From Duganella sp. CF517 (GTDB lineage Bacteria; Pseudomonadota; Gammaproteobacteria; Burkholderiales; Burkholderiaceae_D): a DNA stretch of 64,000 nucleotides. Position 1 is the stretch's first letter; each line of letters opens with the position of its first letter. Where the stretch lies: assembly GCF_900110275.1 (NCBI RefSeq), contig NZ_FODC01000006.1, forward strand, positions 364,072-428,071. The letters are read 5' to 3'. The position numbers and the translations under genes were made by a program. The notes beneath the pieces were generated by a model. The model ran no database searches. It had not been told where the DNA came from and saw nothing but the letters and a program-made list of their open reading frames with translations. Below are positions 1-11,018 of this stretch, piece after piece.

Positions 1-290
1 AAATTCGTAGCGAAATAACAGTGTCAGAAAGAACCTGAATAGCTTACTACTTTAGTCAACCAATTCTCCTACATTTTTGATCGAATCGCCTAATGTCGGG
101 TGTACAATCGCTCAAAAATTGAACAACTCGCCACCGAAAAGAGTTGCGCGCCAATGCACACACTTGGCGCTTTCGACAAGACCGCCGTGATCCGCCGACC
201 CATTTCGAATGGGCTTCCGAGCGCAAGCCACAAGCTGACGACGACCTTGCCGCGTAGAGACCGAAGAATTTTAATTGTATTGGAGGTACT
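1..290. other. Upstream region of pckG, no gene seen
   Basis: This stretch is AT-richer than its surroundings and holds no convincing coding sequence. A TACAAT hexamer at 113-118 preceded by TG could be an extended -10 element for pckG, but I see no well-spaced -35 box. Short open frames here lack coding character. Confidence 0.4.
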
Positions 291-2156
291 ATGAATCAGC
301 CCGTCATGGGTGGCGTTGCCACATTGAACGTCCCAGCTTACATCAAACAACAAAAACTGATCAATTGGGTGGCGGAGATCGCCGCGTTGACCAAACCGGA
401 CCGCATCTACTGGTGCGACGGTTCGCAGGAGGAGTACGACCGCCTGTGCGCCGAAATGGTCGCCGCCGGCACCATGAAAAAGCTGAACCAGGAAAAGCGT
501 CCGAACTCCTACCTCGCCTGCTCGGACCCGACCGACGTCGCCCGTGTCGAAGACCGCACCTACATCTGCTCGGCCACCAAGGAAGAAGCCGGCCCGACCA
601 ACAACTGGATGGAGCCCGCCGACATGCGCGCCACCCTCAATCCACTGTTCGACGGCTGCATGGTCGGCCGCACGATGTATGTCGTGCCGTTCTCGATGGG
701 TCCGCTGGGCTCGCCGATCGCGCATATCGGCGTCGAACTGTCCGACTCGCCTTACGTCGCCGTCAACATGCGCATCATGACGCGCATGGGCAAGGCCGTC
801 TATGACGTGCTGGGCACCGACGGCGAGTTCGTGCCGTGCGTGCACACCGTCGGCGCGCCGCTCAAGGCCGGCCAAAAAGACGTGGCATGGCCATGCAATC
901 CGACCAAATACATTGTCCACTACCCGGAGACCCGCGAAATCTGGTCCTACGGTTCGGGCTACGGCGGCAACGCGCTGCTGGGCAAGAAGTGCTTCGCGCT
1001 GCGGATCGCCTCCAACATGGGCCACCAGGACGCGGCCAAGGACGGCATGGGCTGGCTGGCCGAACACATGCTGATCCTCGGCGTCGAATCGCCTGAAGGC
1101 AAAAAGCACTATGTCGCGGCGGCCTTCCCGTCGGCTTGCGGCAAGACCAACTTCGCCATGCTGATCCCGCCGGCGAGCTTCGACGGCTGGAAAGTGACCA
1201 CCATCGGCGACGACATCGCCTGGATCAAGCCGGGCGCCGACGGCCGCCTGTACGCGATCAATCCGGAAGCGGGTTACTTCGGCGTGGCCCCCGGCACCAA
1301 CGAAAAGACCAATTTCAACTGCATGGCCTCGATGCGCGAGAACACCATCTTCACCAACGTCGCGCTGACCGACGACGGCGATGTCTGGTGGGAAGGCTTG
1401 ACCAAGGAAGCGCCGTCGCACCTGATCGATTGGCAGGGCAAGGACTGGACGCCAACGTCCGGCACCAAGGCCGCGCACCCGAACGCCCGCTTCACCGTGG
1501 CCGCCACGCAGAACCCGGTGATCGACGCTGCATGGGACGATCCTGCCGGTGTGCCGATCTCGGCCTTCATCTTCGGCGGCCGCCGCTCGACCACCGTGCC
1601 GCTTGTCACCGAAGCGCGCAACTGGGTCGAAGGCGTCTACATGGCCGCGACGATGGGTTCGGAAACGACCGCCGCCGCCGCCGGCCAGATGGGCGTCGTG
1701 CGCCGCGATCCGTTCGCGATGCTGCCGTTCATGGGCTACAACATGAGCGACTACTTCCAGCACTGGCTGAACCTGGGCGAGAAGCTGGGCAAGGTCAACG
1801 CCGCCACGCTGCCGAAGATCTACTGCGTCAACTGGTTCCGCACCGACGACCAGGGCCACTTCGTCTGGCCTGGTTTCGGCGACAACATGCGCGTGCTCAA
1901 GTGGATGCTGGAGCGTATCGAAGGCTCGGCCGGTGGTATCGAAAACATCTTCGGCACCACGCCGCGCTTCGGCGACCTGAAGTGGGACGGCATCCCGTTC
2001 TCGCCGGAAGAGTTCGAAACGATCACCTCGATCGACAAGGACGCCTGGCGTGAAGAGTTGAAGCTGCACGAAGAATTGTTCACCAAGCTGGCCTACCACC
2101 TGCCGAAGGAACTGACGGCGGTGAAAGCCGAGCTGGAACAGCGTCTGGCCAGCTAA
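291..2156 (+). CDS. pckG: Phosphoenolpyruvate carboxykinase (GTP)
   Basis: The 621-residue product is a full-length GTP-type PEP carboxykinase. It is cytosolic and converts oxaloacetate plus GTP to PEP, GDP and CO2 in gluconeogenesis. The nucleotide-binding loop FPSACGKTN is present, with the family's reactive cysteine at residue 283 and the P-loop lysine at 285. The length and the Cys-containing loop separate it from the ATP-dependent class. The start is fixed by a GGAGG Shine-Dalgarno at 282-286, five bases before the ATG. A leader of about 290 bp precedes it, and a long perfect hairpin followed by seven T residues comes just after its stop. It is transcribed alone or with the HAD gene behind that hairpin. 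I am very confident of the family. Confidence 0.97.
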   Translation: MNQPVMGGVATLNVPAYIKQQKLINWVAEIAALTKPDRIYWCDGSQEEYDRLCAEMVAAGTMKKLNQEKRPNSYLACSDPTDVARVEDRTYICSATKEEAGPTNNWMEPADMRATLNPLFDGCMVGRTMYVVPFSMGPLGSPIAHIGVELSDSPYVAVNMRIMTRMGKAVYDVLGTDGEFVPCVHTVGAPLKAGQKDVAWPCNPTKYIVHYPETREIWSYGSGYGGNALLGKKCFALRIASNMGHQDAAKDGMGWLAEHMLILGVESPEGKKHYVAAAFPSACGKTNFAMLIPPASFDGWKVTTIGDDIAWIKPGADGRLYAINPEAGYFGVAPGTNEKTNFNCMASMRENTIFTNVALTDDGDVWWEGLTKEAPSHLIDWQGKDWTPTSGTKAAHPNARFTVAATQNPVIDAAWDDPAGVPISAFIFGGRRSTTVPLVTEARNWVEGVYMAATMGSETTAAAAGQMGVVRRDPFAMLPFMGYNMSDYFQHWLNLGEKLGKVNAATLPKIYCVNWFRTDDQGHFVWPGFGDNMRVLKWMLERIEGSAGGIENIFGTTPRFGDLKWDGIPFSPEEFETITSIDKDAWREELKLHEELFTKLAYHLPKELTAVKAELEQRLAS

Positions 2157-2177
2157 GCAAAGCGGCCTGAACCCAAC

Positions 2178-2267
2178 TCCGGGGTCAGGTCCACCAATGC
2201 TACCCGAACCGAAGCGTAGAACTCTCTACGGCTCTGCTCGTGTAGCATTGGTGGACCTGACCCCGGA
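2178..2267. repeat. GGGGTCA palindromic hairpin element A
   Basis: A 26-base arm at 2178-2203 is perfectly complementary to 2242-2267. The pairing continues imperfectly inward to a tiny loop at about 2222, giving arms of 44 bases. The outer ends read GGGGTCAGGT and ACCTGACCCC. Seven T residues (2268-2274) follow directly, so the element can also act as a rho-independent terminator behind pckG. It shares its termini with elements at 21673 and 45307. This size and structure resemble REP-type palindromes that are mobilised in trans by RAYT transposases; no such transposase lies in this window. Confidence 0.85.
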
Positions 2268-2274
2268 TTTTTTT

Positions 2275-2925
2275 ATGCGCATCAAGCTCATCATCTTTGA
2301 TTTCGATGGTACGCTGGCTGATACCTTCCCCAGTTTCGTGCGCGTGTTCGACCGGGCCGCCGACAAGTACGGCTTCAAGCCTCTCGACCGCGAACGCCAG
2401 GGCATCCTGCGCGGCCTCGATGCCCGCCAGATCATGGCGCATCACGAGATACCGTTATGGAAAGTGCCGGCCATCGCGCGCTTCATGCGCACCCGCATGG
2501 CTGACGATATCGCCAACATCGCACTGTTCGCCGGCATCGACCAGGCTTTGCGCGCGTTGCACGCGCAAGGCGTGATGCTGACCGTGGTCACCTCCAACGC
2601 GCCCGCCAATGTCCGCGCCATCCTTGGCCCGGAGCTGCTTGCCCTGTTCAGCCATGTGGAGTGCGGCGCTTCGCTGTTCGGCAAGCCGTCCAAGATACGC
2701 AAGGTGCTCGCCGCCAGCGCAATCGCGCCGCGGCACGCGATGCTGATCGGCGACGAAATCCGCGACGCCAGGGCGGCCGCCGACACCGGCATCGGCTTCG
2801 GCGCCGTGGCCTGGGGCTTCAACCACGTCGACGCGCTGGCCGCCCAACATCCGCAACGGATCTTCCGACACGTCGACGACCTGCTCGACCTCAGTCCGGA
2901 TACTGCGCTGCTTGGCCGAGGATGA
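2275..2925 (+). CDS. HAD-superfamily hydrolase (phosphatase)
   Basis: The 216-residue product is a haloacid dehalogenase-fold phosphatase of the phosphoglycolate-phosphatase type; its substrate is unknown. Motif I DFDGTL lies at the extreme N-terminus with its nucleophilic Asp. A motif II Ser/Thr follows in TVVTSN, a motif III lysine in GKPSK, and the acidic motif IV in IGDEIRD. I chose the ATG at 2275 because the fold begins immediately after it. Longer in-frame starts at 2197 and 2251 lie inside hairpin element A. No Shine-Dalgarno is visible, since the preceding bases are the T-run and the hairpin arm. The 3' end overlaps the convergent aldehyde dehydrogenase gene by 35 bases. Confidence 0.85.
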   Translation: MRIKLIIFDFDGTLADTFPSFVRVFDRAADKYGFKPLDRERQGILRGLDARQIMAHHEIPLWKVPAIARFMRTRMADDIANIALFAGIDQALRALHAQGVMLTVVTSNAPANVRAILGPELLALFSHVECGASLFGKPSKIRKVLAASAIAPRHAMLIGDEIRDARAAADTGIGFGAVAWGFNHVDALAAQHPQRIFRHVDDLLDLSPDTALLGRG

Positions 2926-4327
2926 CCTTCGGCTCCAGATACGCATCGAGCCCATAGGGACCGAACTCGCGGCCGATGCCAGACTGCTTGAAGCCGCCGA
3001 ACGGCGCGATCAAGTCGTCGTGTATGCCGTTGATATGCACCCGGCCCGCGATCAATCGCCCGGCCACCCGGTTGGCGCGCGCCAGGTCGGTCGAGCTGAC
3101 ATAGGCCTGCAAACCATACGGCGTGTCGTTGGCGATGGCGACCGCCTCGTCCTCGGTCTCGTAGGTGAGGATGGACAGTACCGGCCCGAAGATCTCCTCC
3201 CGGGCGATGGTCATCGACGGCGTGACGTTGGCGAACACGGTCGGCTTGACGAAGTAGCCCGCCTCCAGACCCTGCGGCTTGCCCGGCCCGCCGGTCAGCA
3301 GTTCCGCGCCTTCCTCGATGCCGATGCGGATGTAGTGCTGCACGCGCTCGTACTGCTTGCTGGTGACGATAGGCCCGAGCGCCACGCCGGCCTCGCGCGG
3401 ATCGCCGACGGTGAACGCTTCCGCCGCCTCCTTGGCCAGCCGCTTGACCTGTTCCAGCCGGTGCGCCGGCACCAGCAGGCGCGTGCCGGCGATGCACGCC
3501 TGGCCGTTGTTCATGAAGCAGGCCTGGATCGCGGCCGGTATCGCCTTGGCGAAGTCGGCGTCGTCGAGCAGCACGTTGGCGCTCTTCCCGCCCAGCTCCA
3601 GCGTCACGCGCTTCATCGTATCGACCGCCGCGCGCGCGATGGTCTTGCCGACCAGCGTGGAGCCGGTGAACGAGATCTTGTCGATGCCAGGATGGGCGCT
3701 GATCTCGGCGCCGACCACGTCGCCGCGCCCGTTGACGATGTTGACGACACCCGGCGGCAGCCCGGCCGCATGGAAGCATTCGGTGAGGATCTGGTTCTGC
3801 ACCGCGCTCAATTCGCTCGGCTTGACCACCACCGTGCAGCCGGCCGCGATGGCGGTGGCGACCTTGTTGGCGATGAACCAGGCGCTCGAGTTCCACGGCG
3901 TGATGATGCCGACCACGCCGACCGGCTCCAGCACCACTTTCGACACGCCGACGGTTTTGACGAAGGCGTGGTCCTCCATCACCTTCTTCACGTCCAAGAA
4001 CATCCTGGCCGTATAGCGCGACCGTCCGACGCTGGTATTGAGCGGACCGCCGTATTCCTCGACCAGCGCCCGCGCCGCATCGTCCGCGCGCGCGGCCACG
4101 GCGTCGTGCAGCTTCTGGAGGTACGCGCCGCGTTCGGCCGTGGTGGTGCGGGAAAACGCGGGGAAGGCGGCCCTGGCGGCGGCAATGGCGCGGCGCGTGT
4201 CCTCGACGTCGCCCAGGCGCACCTGGCCGGTCAGCTGGCCGCTGGTGGGGTTGACGAGATCGGCCATCTCCGTCCCGTGCGGGATGACGAATTGTCCGTT
4301 GATGTAGATATGTTCGATGTTACGCAT
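2891..4327 (-). CDS. NAD(P)-dependent aldehyde dehydrogenase
   Basis: This is a 478-residue aldehyde dehydrogenase superfamily enzyme that oxidises an aldehyde to the acid with NAD(P)+. The Rossmann-domain asparagine is in TPWN (residue 146) and the cofactor lysine in VVKPSE. The general-base glutamate is in LELGGKS (residue 244) and the nucleophilic cysteine in NNGQACIAG (residue 278). An upstream in-frame ATG at 4369 is less likely, because AGGAG sits about eight bases before the ATG at 4327. The gene stands alone and converges on the HAD gene. Its substrate cannot be told from sequence. Confidence 0.93.
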   Translation of the reverse strand: MRNIEHIYINGQFVIPHGTEMADLVNPTSGQLTGQVRLGDVEDTRRAIAAARAAFPAFSRTTTAERGAYLQKLHDAVAARADDAARALVEEYGGPLNTSVGRSRYTARMFLDVKKVMEDHAFVKTVGVSKVVLEPVGVVGIITPWNSSAWFIANKVATAIAAGCTVVVKPSELSAVQNQILTECFHAAGLPPGVVNIVNGRGDVVGAEISAHPGIDKISFTGSTLVGKTIARAAVDTMKRVTLELGGKSANVLLDDADFAKAIPAAIQACFMNNGQACIAGTRLLVPAHRLEQVKRLAKEAAEAFTVGDPREAGVALGPIVTSKQYERVQHYIRIGIEEGAELLTGGPGKPQGLEAGYFVKPTVFANVTPSMTIAREEIFGPVLSILTYETEDEAVAIANDTPYGLQAYVSSTDLARANRVAGRLIAGRVHINGIHDDLIAPFGGFKQSGIGREFGPYGLDAYLEPKVILGQAAQYPD

Positions 4328-4546
4328 GGCTAGGCTCCTGTTTCGACTTGGTGGAATAGGTGCGTCCATTCTAGAAAGCGCGGCGCCTGGGCGTTAGTGG
4401 GGTTCCTGCACGATCTTTGCCCGATTCTGCCTGTCGCGTGTAGATGCGCTTCGATACCGCATTTTCGCCATCCGTCACAAAACGACGACCCTGCGCCGCC
4501 GCTTCATTTAAAGTGCATGCTCGACCCTTTTTATGGATAGTCCCCG

Positions 4547-6352
4547 ATGAAGCTGACCACCACCCGCCTCGGCGTCGCCAGCGCGCTGCTGTTTTCCCTG
4601 CTGCTTGGCCCTGCCCACGCCCAATCCGCCAACGCCGCGCCGGACCTCGAAGGCCGCCGCGCCGCGCTCAATAGCCTGATCAAGGAGCAGTGGGAGTACA
4701 CCATGCGCAATAGCCCTGAGTGGGCGTCGCTGCTGGGCGATAAGCGCTACAACGACAAGTGGTCCGACTTTTCGCAGGCGAGCATCGAGGCCGACATCAA
4801 GGCCAGCGACGACTTCCTCAAGCGCTTCGAAGCGGTCGACACCAGCGGCTTTCCGCTGCAGGAGCAGTTGAACCGCGAACTGATGGTGCGCCAGCTGCGC
4901 CAGAGCGTCGACGGCGCCCGCTTCAAGGATTGGGAGATGCCGCTGGCGCAGAACTCCGGCGTCCACATCGATACCCCGATGATCATTTCGGCGCTGCCGT
5001 TCGACACCGTCAAGGATTACGAGGACTACATCAAGCGCCTGCAATCGCTGCCCAAGCTGTTCGACGAGACGCGGGTGCAGATGGAGAAGGGCGTCGGCGA
5101 CAAGCTGATGCCGCCGCAATTCCTGATTCCGAAGATCGTCAAGCAGTGCGAGGATGTGGCGGCGATGGCGCCGGCCAAGTCGCCGTTCGCCGAGCCGCTG
5201 AAGAAATTCCCGAAGGACTTCTCCGCCGCCGACAAGGCGCGCCTGAGCAAGGAAGTGCTGGCGGCCGTGCGCACCCATGTCAATCCCGCGTATAAAAAGC
5301 TGGCCGTCTACACCAAGACCAAATACCAGCCGCACGGCCGCAAGGAAGTGGGCATGTGGTCGCTGCCGGACGGCGCGGCGCGCTACGCCTTCAAGGCCAA
5401 AAATTCGACGACTACCGACATGTCGCCGGAGGAGATCCATCAACTGGGCCTGTCCGAGGTCGCGCGCATCGAAGGGCAGATGCTGGAGACGGCGCAAAAA
5501 CTGGGATTCAAGGATCTGAAGACCTTCAACAAAGCGCTGGCCTCCAACCCGGCCACGCATCCGAAATCGCGCCAGGAGATCATCGACCTGTATCAAAAAT
5601 ACACGGACCAGATGTACACGCAGTTGCCGCAGCAGTTCGGCGTGCTGCCGAAGGCGAAGGTGGAGATCATCAAGGTCGAGGAATTCCGCGAGAAGGGCGC
5701 CTCCGCCGCCGCGTACATGCCCGGTTCGCCGGACGGCAAGCGTCCCGGCCGCGTGATGGTGAATACCGGTGAATTCAAGGACCGTTCCACCATCGGCATC
5801 GAGACCACCGCGCTGCACGAGGGCGTGCCGGGCCACCACATGCAGCTGTCGATCGCGCAGGAGATCGACGGCCTGCCGATGTTCCGCCAGCAGGGCAACT
5901 ACACCGCCTACGCCGAGGGCTGGGCGCTGTACTCGGAGCGTCTGGGCGAGGAGCTGGGCTTCTTCAAGGACCCATACAGCTACTACGGCCACCTGCAGGA
6001 TGAAATGCTGCGCGCGATCCGGCTGGTGGTGGACACGGGCCTGCACTACAAGCAGTGGAACCGCCAGCAGGTGGTGGACTTCTTCCACGACCATTCCGGC
6101 ATCGAGGAAGTCGATGTGCAGAGCGAGACGGACCGCTACATCGTCTGGCCGGGCCAGGCGCTGGGCTACAAGATCGGCCAGTTGAAGATCCTCGAACTGC
6201 GCGACTACGCCCGCAAGGAGCTGGGCGCCGGCTTCGACATCCGCAAGTTCCACGACCAGGTGCTGGGCGCGGGCGCCTTGCCGATGGATGTGCTGGAAAA
6301 GCACATCAAGGATTGGGTGGCGGACGAGAAGCGGACCGTGACGGCCAGCTAG
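4547..6352 (+). CDS. Secreted DUF885 family protein (putative metallo-hydrolase)
   Basis: The 601-residue product begins with a clear Sec signal peptide: a charged start, a hydrophobic core and an AHAQS cleavage region near residue 26. It should be periplasmic or secreted. The family is DUF885, whose conserved HEGVPGHH box (from residue 424) resembles the zinc-binding HExxH of gluzincin peptidases. A second acidic helix with AYAEGWALYSE follows, as expected for the downstream zinc ligand. A peptidase-like role is therefore plausible but unproven. The gene is monocistronic. Its stop overlaps the convergent AraC gene by four bases. Confidence 0.88.
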   Translation: MKLTTTRLGVASALLFSLLLGPAHAQSANAAPDLEGRRAALNSLIKEQWEYTMRNSPEWASLLGDKRYNDKWSDFSQASIEADIKASDDFLKRFEAVDTSGFPLQEQLNRELMVRQLRQSVDGARFKDWEMPLAQNSGVHIDTPMIISALPFDTVKDYEDYIKRLQSLPKLFDETRVQMEKGVGDKLMPPQFLIPKIVKQCEDVAAMAPAKSPFAEPLKKFPKDFSAADKARLSKEVLAAVRTHVNPAYKKLAVYTKTKYQPHGRKEVGMWSLPDGAARYAFKAKNSTTTDMSPEEIHQLGLSEVARIEGQMLETAQKLGFKDLKTFNKALASNPATHPKSRQEIIDLYQKYTDQMYTQLPQQFGVLPKAKVEIIKVEEFREKGASAAAYMPGSPDGKRPGRVMVNTGEFKDRSTIGIETTALHEGVPGHHMQLSIAQEIDGLPMFRQQGNYTAYAEGWALYSERLGEELGFFKDPYSYYGHLQDEMLRAIRLVVDTGLHYKQWNRQQVVDFFHDHSGIEEVDVQSETDRYIVWPGQALGYKIGQLKILELRDYARKELGAGFDIRKFHDQVLGAGALPMDVLEKHIKDWVADEKRTVTAS

Positions 6353-7248
6353 GCGCGCAGCTTTTTCACATCCGTCATCGGCGGGGCGCCGAACAGGCGC
6401 CGGTATTCGCGGCTGAACTGGGACTGGCTTTCGTAGCCAACCTTGTAGGCGGCGGTGCCGGCGTCGATATCGCCGTTGAGCAGCAAGGTGCGCGCCGCCT
6501 GTAGGCGCAGCTGCTTCTGATACTGCATCGGCCCCATCATCGTTACCGCCTTGAAGCGATGGTGCAGGCTGGAGACGCTCATATTGGTGGCCTGCGCCAG
6601 ATCCTCGACCTTGACCGGCTGGTCGAATCTGTCCTTCAGCCACGCGATCGCCTTGCTGATGCCGCGATCCTGCTGGTCGAGCACCACGTTTTGATACAGC
6701 TGCCGTCCGTATTCCCCGGTCAGCAGGCGGTAGATGATCTCCCGCTTCAAGCCCACCGCCAGAAAAGCCGCCTCCGCCGCCGGCGCATCGAGCAAGCGAA
6801 CCAGCTTGTACAGCGCTTCCAGCAGGCCGGCATCGGATCGGCCGACGAACGCGCCACGCACCGGCTGGGCGTCATCGGCCATGGCGATATGCGCCTCTGC
6901 CACGATGGCGGCGATTTCCTGCGGTTCGAATTCGATGTTCAGCAGCAGATACGGCTGCCCGGGCGTGGCGTTGAGCACCTGCCCGGATGCAGGCAGGTCG
7001 ACAGAGACCACAAGATATTCACCGGGACCGTAATCGAGAACATCGGCGCCAAGGTGCACGCGCTTGCCGCCTTGAAGAATTACGCAGCACGAGGGCTTGA
7101 GAACCCCGCGCGTGACGGCGGTCGGCCGCGAGGACCGCAGCAACGACAAAAACGGGATCACCGTCTCGTACCGCTCGTCGTCGCGCGCGAACCGGCCGAC
7201 GATGTCGATCATCTGATCGAGCGGTGAGAGAGGGAGCTCCCGTTTCAT
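6349..7248 (-). CDS. AraC-family transcriptional regulator
   Basis: This is a 299-residue one-component regulator. Residues 20-170 form the cupin-like AraC N-terminal sensing domain found in regulators of alcohol or aldehyde-related genes. The last 100 residues carry two helix-turn-helix motifs of the AraC/XylS type, with the second helix region around YKVGYESQSQFSREYRR. It starts 18 bases downstream of the uvrA stop on the same strand, so readthrough from uvrA is possible. Its target is unknown; the neighbouring aldehyde dehydrogenase is a natural candidate, but that is inference. Confidence 0.92.
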   Translation of the reverse strand: MKRELPLSPLDQMIDIVGRFARDDERYETVIPFLSLLRSSRPTAVTRGVLKPSCCVILQGGKRVHLGADVLDYGPGEYLVVSVDLPASGQVLNATPGQPYLLLNIEFEPQEIAAIVAEAHIAMADDAQPVRGAFVGRSDAGLLEALYKLVRLLDAPAAEAAFLAVGLKREIIYRLLTGEYGRQLYQNVVLDQQDRGISKAIAWLKDRFDQPVKVEDLAQATNMSVSSLHHRFKAVTMMGPMQYQKQLRLQAARTLLLNGDIDAGTAAYKVGYESQSQFSREYRRLFGAPPMTDVKKLRA

Positions 7249-7265
7249 GGTTTACTTCTGACTGA

Positions 7266-10112
<2,847 letters not shown>

Positions 10113-10202
10113 TGATTTGGCCTTTAGAGTCAACCCGTAACTATAGCCGGGTTTGGATATACTTGCGCCGGGCTTGATGTGCATCGAACGTGCCGGCCTT
10201 GA

Positions 10203-10222
10203 CACTGTATATAATACCAGTA
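10203..10222. promoter_or_regulatory. LexA (SOS) box between uvrA and ssb
   Basis: CTG at 10205-10207 and CAG at 10218-10220 are separated by exactly ten AT-rich bases, the classical CTG-N10-CAG LexA operator layout. It overlaps the proposed -10 element of uvrA, where a repressor would block transcription. The same divergent uvrA/ssb arrangement with a shared box is known from Escherichia coli. Confidence 0.8.
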
Positions 10223-10241
10223 TTTTCTTGCGACGTTTCAA
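10211..10241 (-). promoter_or_regulatory. Candidate uvrA promoter
   Basis: On the minus strand TTGAAA (10241-10236) is followed after 19 bases by TATTAT (10216-10211). The -10 lies within the LexA box, which is a sensible repression geometry. The spacing is slightly long. Confidence 0.5.
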
Positions 10242-10308
10242 CTTGCCGCAGGAAACAGCGGGACACGCGTGATGCTGTCGTTTTGCCTGAAATTCGGGCT
10301 GTGGGCGA

Positions 10309-10317
10309 TGCTATAAT
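10309..10317 (+). promoter_or_regulatory. Candidate ssb promoter, extended -10
   Basis: TGCTATAAT at 10309-10317 is a perfect extended -10 element. No good -35 is seen, which extended -10 promoters can tolerate. The transcript would begin near 10324, about 57 bases before the ssb ATG. AGGAG precedes that ATG. Confidence 0.6.
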
Positions 10318-10380
10318 CCTCGTTTAGCATTTGATAAACAGCCCGCAAAGCGCGGCCGTCGTTACTCAGGAGTTTTATAA

Positions 10381-10881
10381 ATGGCATCAGTCAACAAAGT
10401 CATCATCGTCGGCAATCTGGGTCGCGATCCGGAAATTCGCTACATGCCTAGCGGTGACGCGATCGCCAACATTGCCGTGGCGACATCGTACAAATCGAAG
10501 GACCGCAACACTGGCGAGCAGAAAGAGCAGACCGAGTGGCACCGCATCTCGTTCTTCGGCCGCCTGGCGGAAATCGTCGGCCAGTACCTGAAGAAGGGTT
10601 CGTCGGTCTACGTTGAAGGCCGCCTGCAGACCCGCAAGTACACCGACAAGGATGGCGTAGAGAAATACGCGACCGACATCATCGCCGAGCAGATGCAAAT
10701 GCTGGGTGGCCGTCAAGGCATGGGCGATGGCGGCGGCATGGACGATGGCGGCGGCTACGAATCGGCCCCGCCTCAGCGTCAGGCGCCGGCACCGCGTCCG
10801 CAAATGGCGCCACCTGCGCCGCGTCCGGCACCGAAGCCGGCGCCGAACTTCTCCGATATGGATGACGACATTCCGTTCTGA
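10381..10881 (+). CDS. ssb: Single-stranded DNA-binding protein
   Basis: The 166-residue product has the N-terminal OB fold (residues 1-110, beginning MASVNKVIIVGNLGRDPE). A disordered Gly/Pro/Gln-rich linker follows, then the acidic C-terminal tip DMDDDIPF that recruits repair and replication proteins. It coats single-stranded DNA as a tetramer in replication, recombination and repair. A strong AGGAG lies before the ATG and an intrinsic terminator follows the gene. It is divergent from uvrA across an SOS box. Confidence 0.97.
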   Translation: MASVNKVIIVGNLGRDPEIRYMPSGDAIANIAVATSYKSKDRNTGEQKEQTEWHRISFFGRLAEIVGQYLKKGSSVYVEGRLQTRKYTDKDGVEKYATDIIAEQMQMLGGRQGMGDGGGMDDGGGYESAPPQRQAPAPRPQMAPPAPRPAPKPAPNFSDMDDDIPF

Positions 10882-10905
10882 TGCTGTTTCGTTGATAGTA
10901 ATCCG

Positions 10906-10939
10906 CGCCCTGCAAGTCTTTGATTTGCAGGGCGTTTTT
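10906..10939 (+). terminator. Rho-independent terminator of ssb
   Basis: A perfect ten-base stem CGCCCTGCAA/TTGCAGGGCG encloses a nine-base loop and is followed by five T residues. It lies 25 bases after the ssb stop. Confidence 0.9.
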
Positions 10940-10970
10940 ACGGGTTTGCGGTGCGTGAGGGTAGAAATAA

Positions 10971-11004
10971 TCGGTCTATAATCATTTTATAATCGTCTAT
11001 AAAA
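10971..11004. promoter_or_regulatory. Operator-like repeats upstream of the AAA ATPase gene
   Basis: TCTATAA occurs twice with starts 21 bases apart (10975 and 10996), that is two helical turns. The second copy sits inside a perfect inverted repeat TTTTATA-6-TATAAAA (10985-11004). TATAAT hexamers occur at 10977 and 10988. The block ends two bases before the GGGAG ribosome-binding site of the next gene, so it probably holds the promoter and a regulator-binding site. Confidence 0.5.
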
Positions 11005-11018
11005 CGGGAGATGCCGCC

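Noticed and set aside
77..118. TTGATC and TACAAT as a pckG promoter
   Set aside because: The spacing is about 30 bases, too long for a sigma-70 promoter; only the -10 half is plausible.
90..2099. Long minus-strand open frame opposite pckG
   Set aside because: It is antisense to a clear, full-length enzyme gene and is the usual GC-rich shadow.
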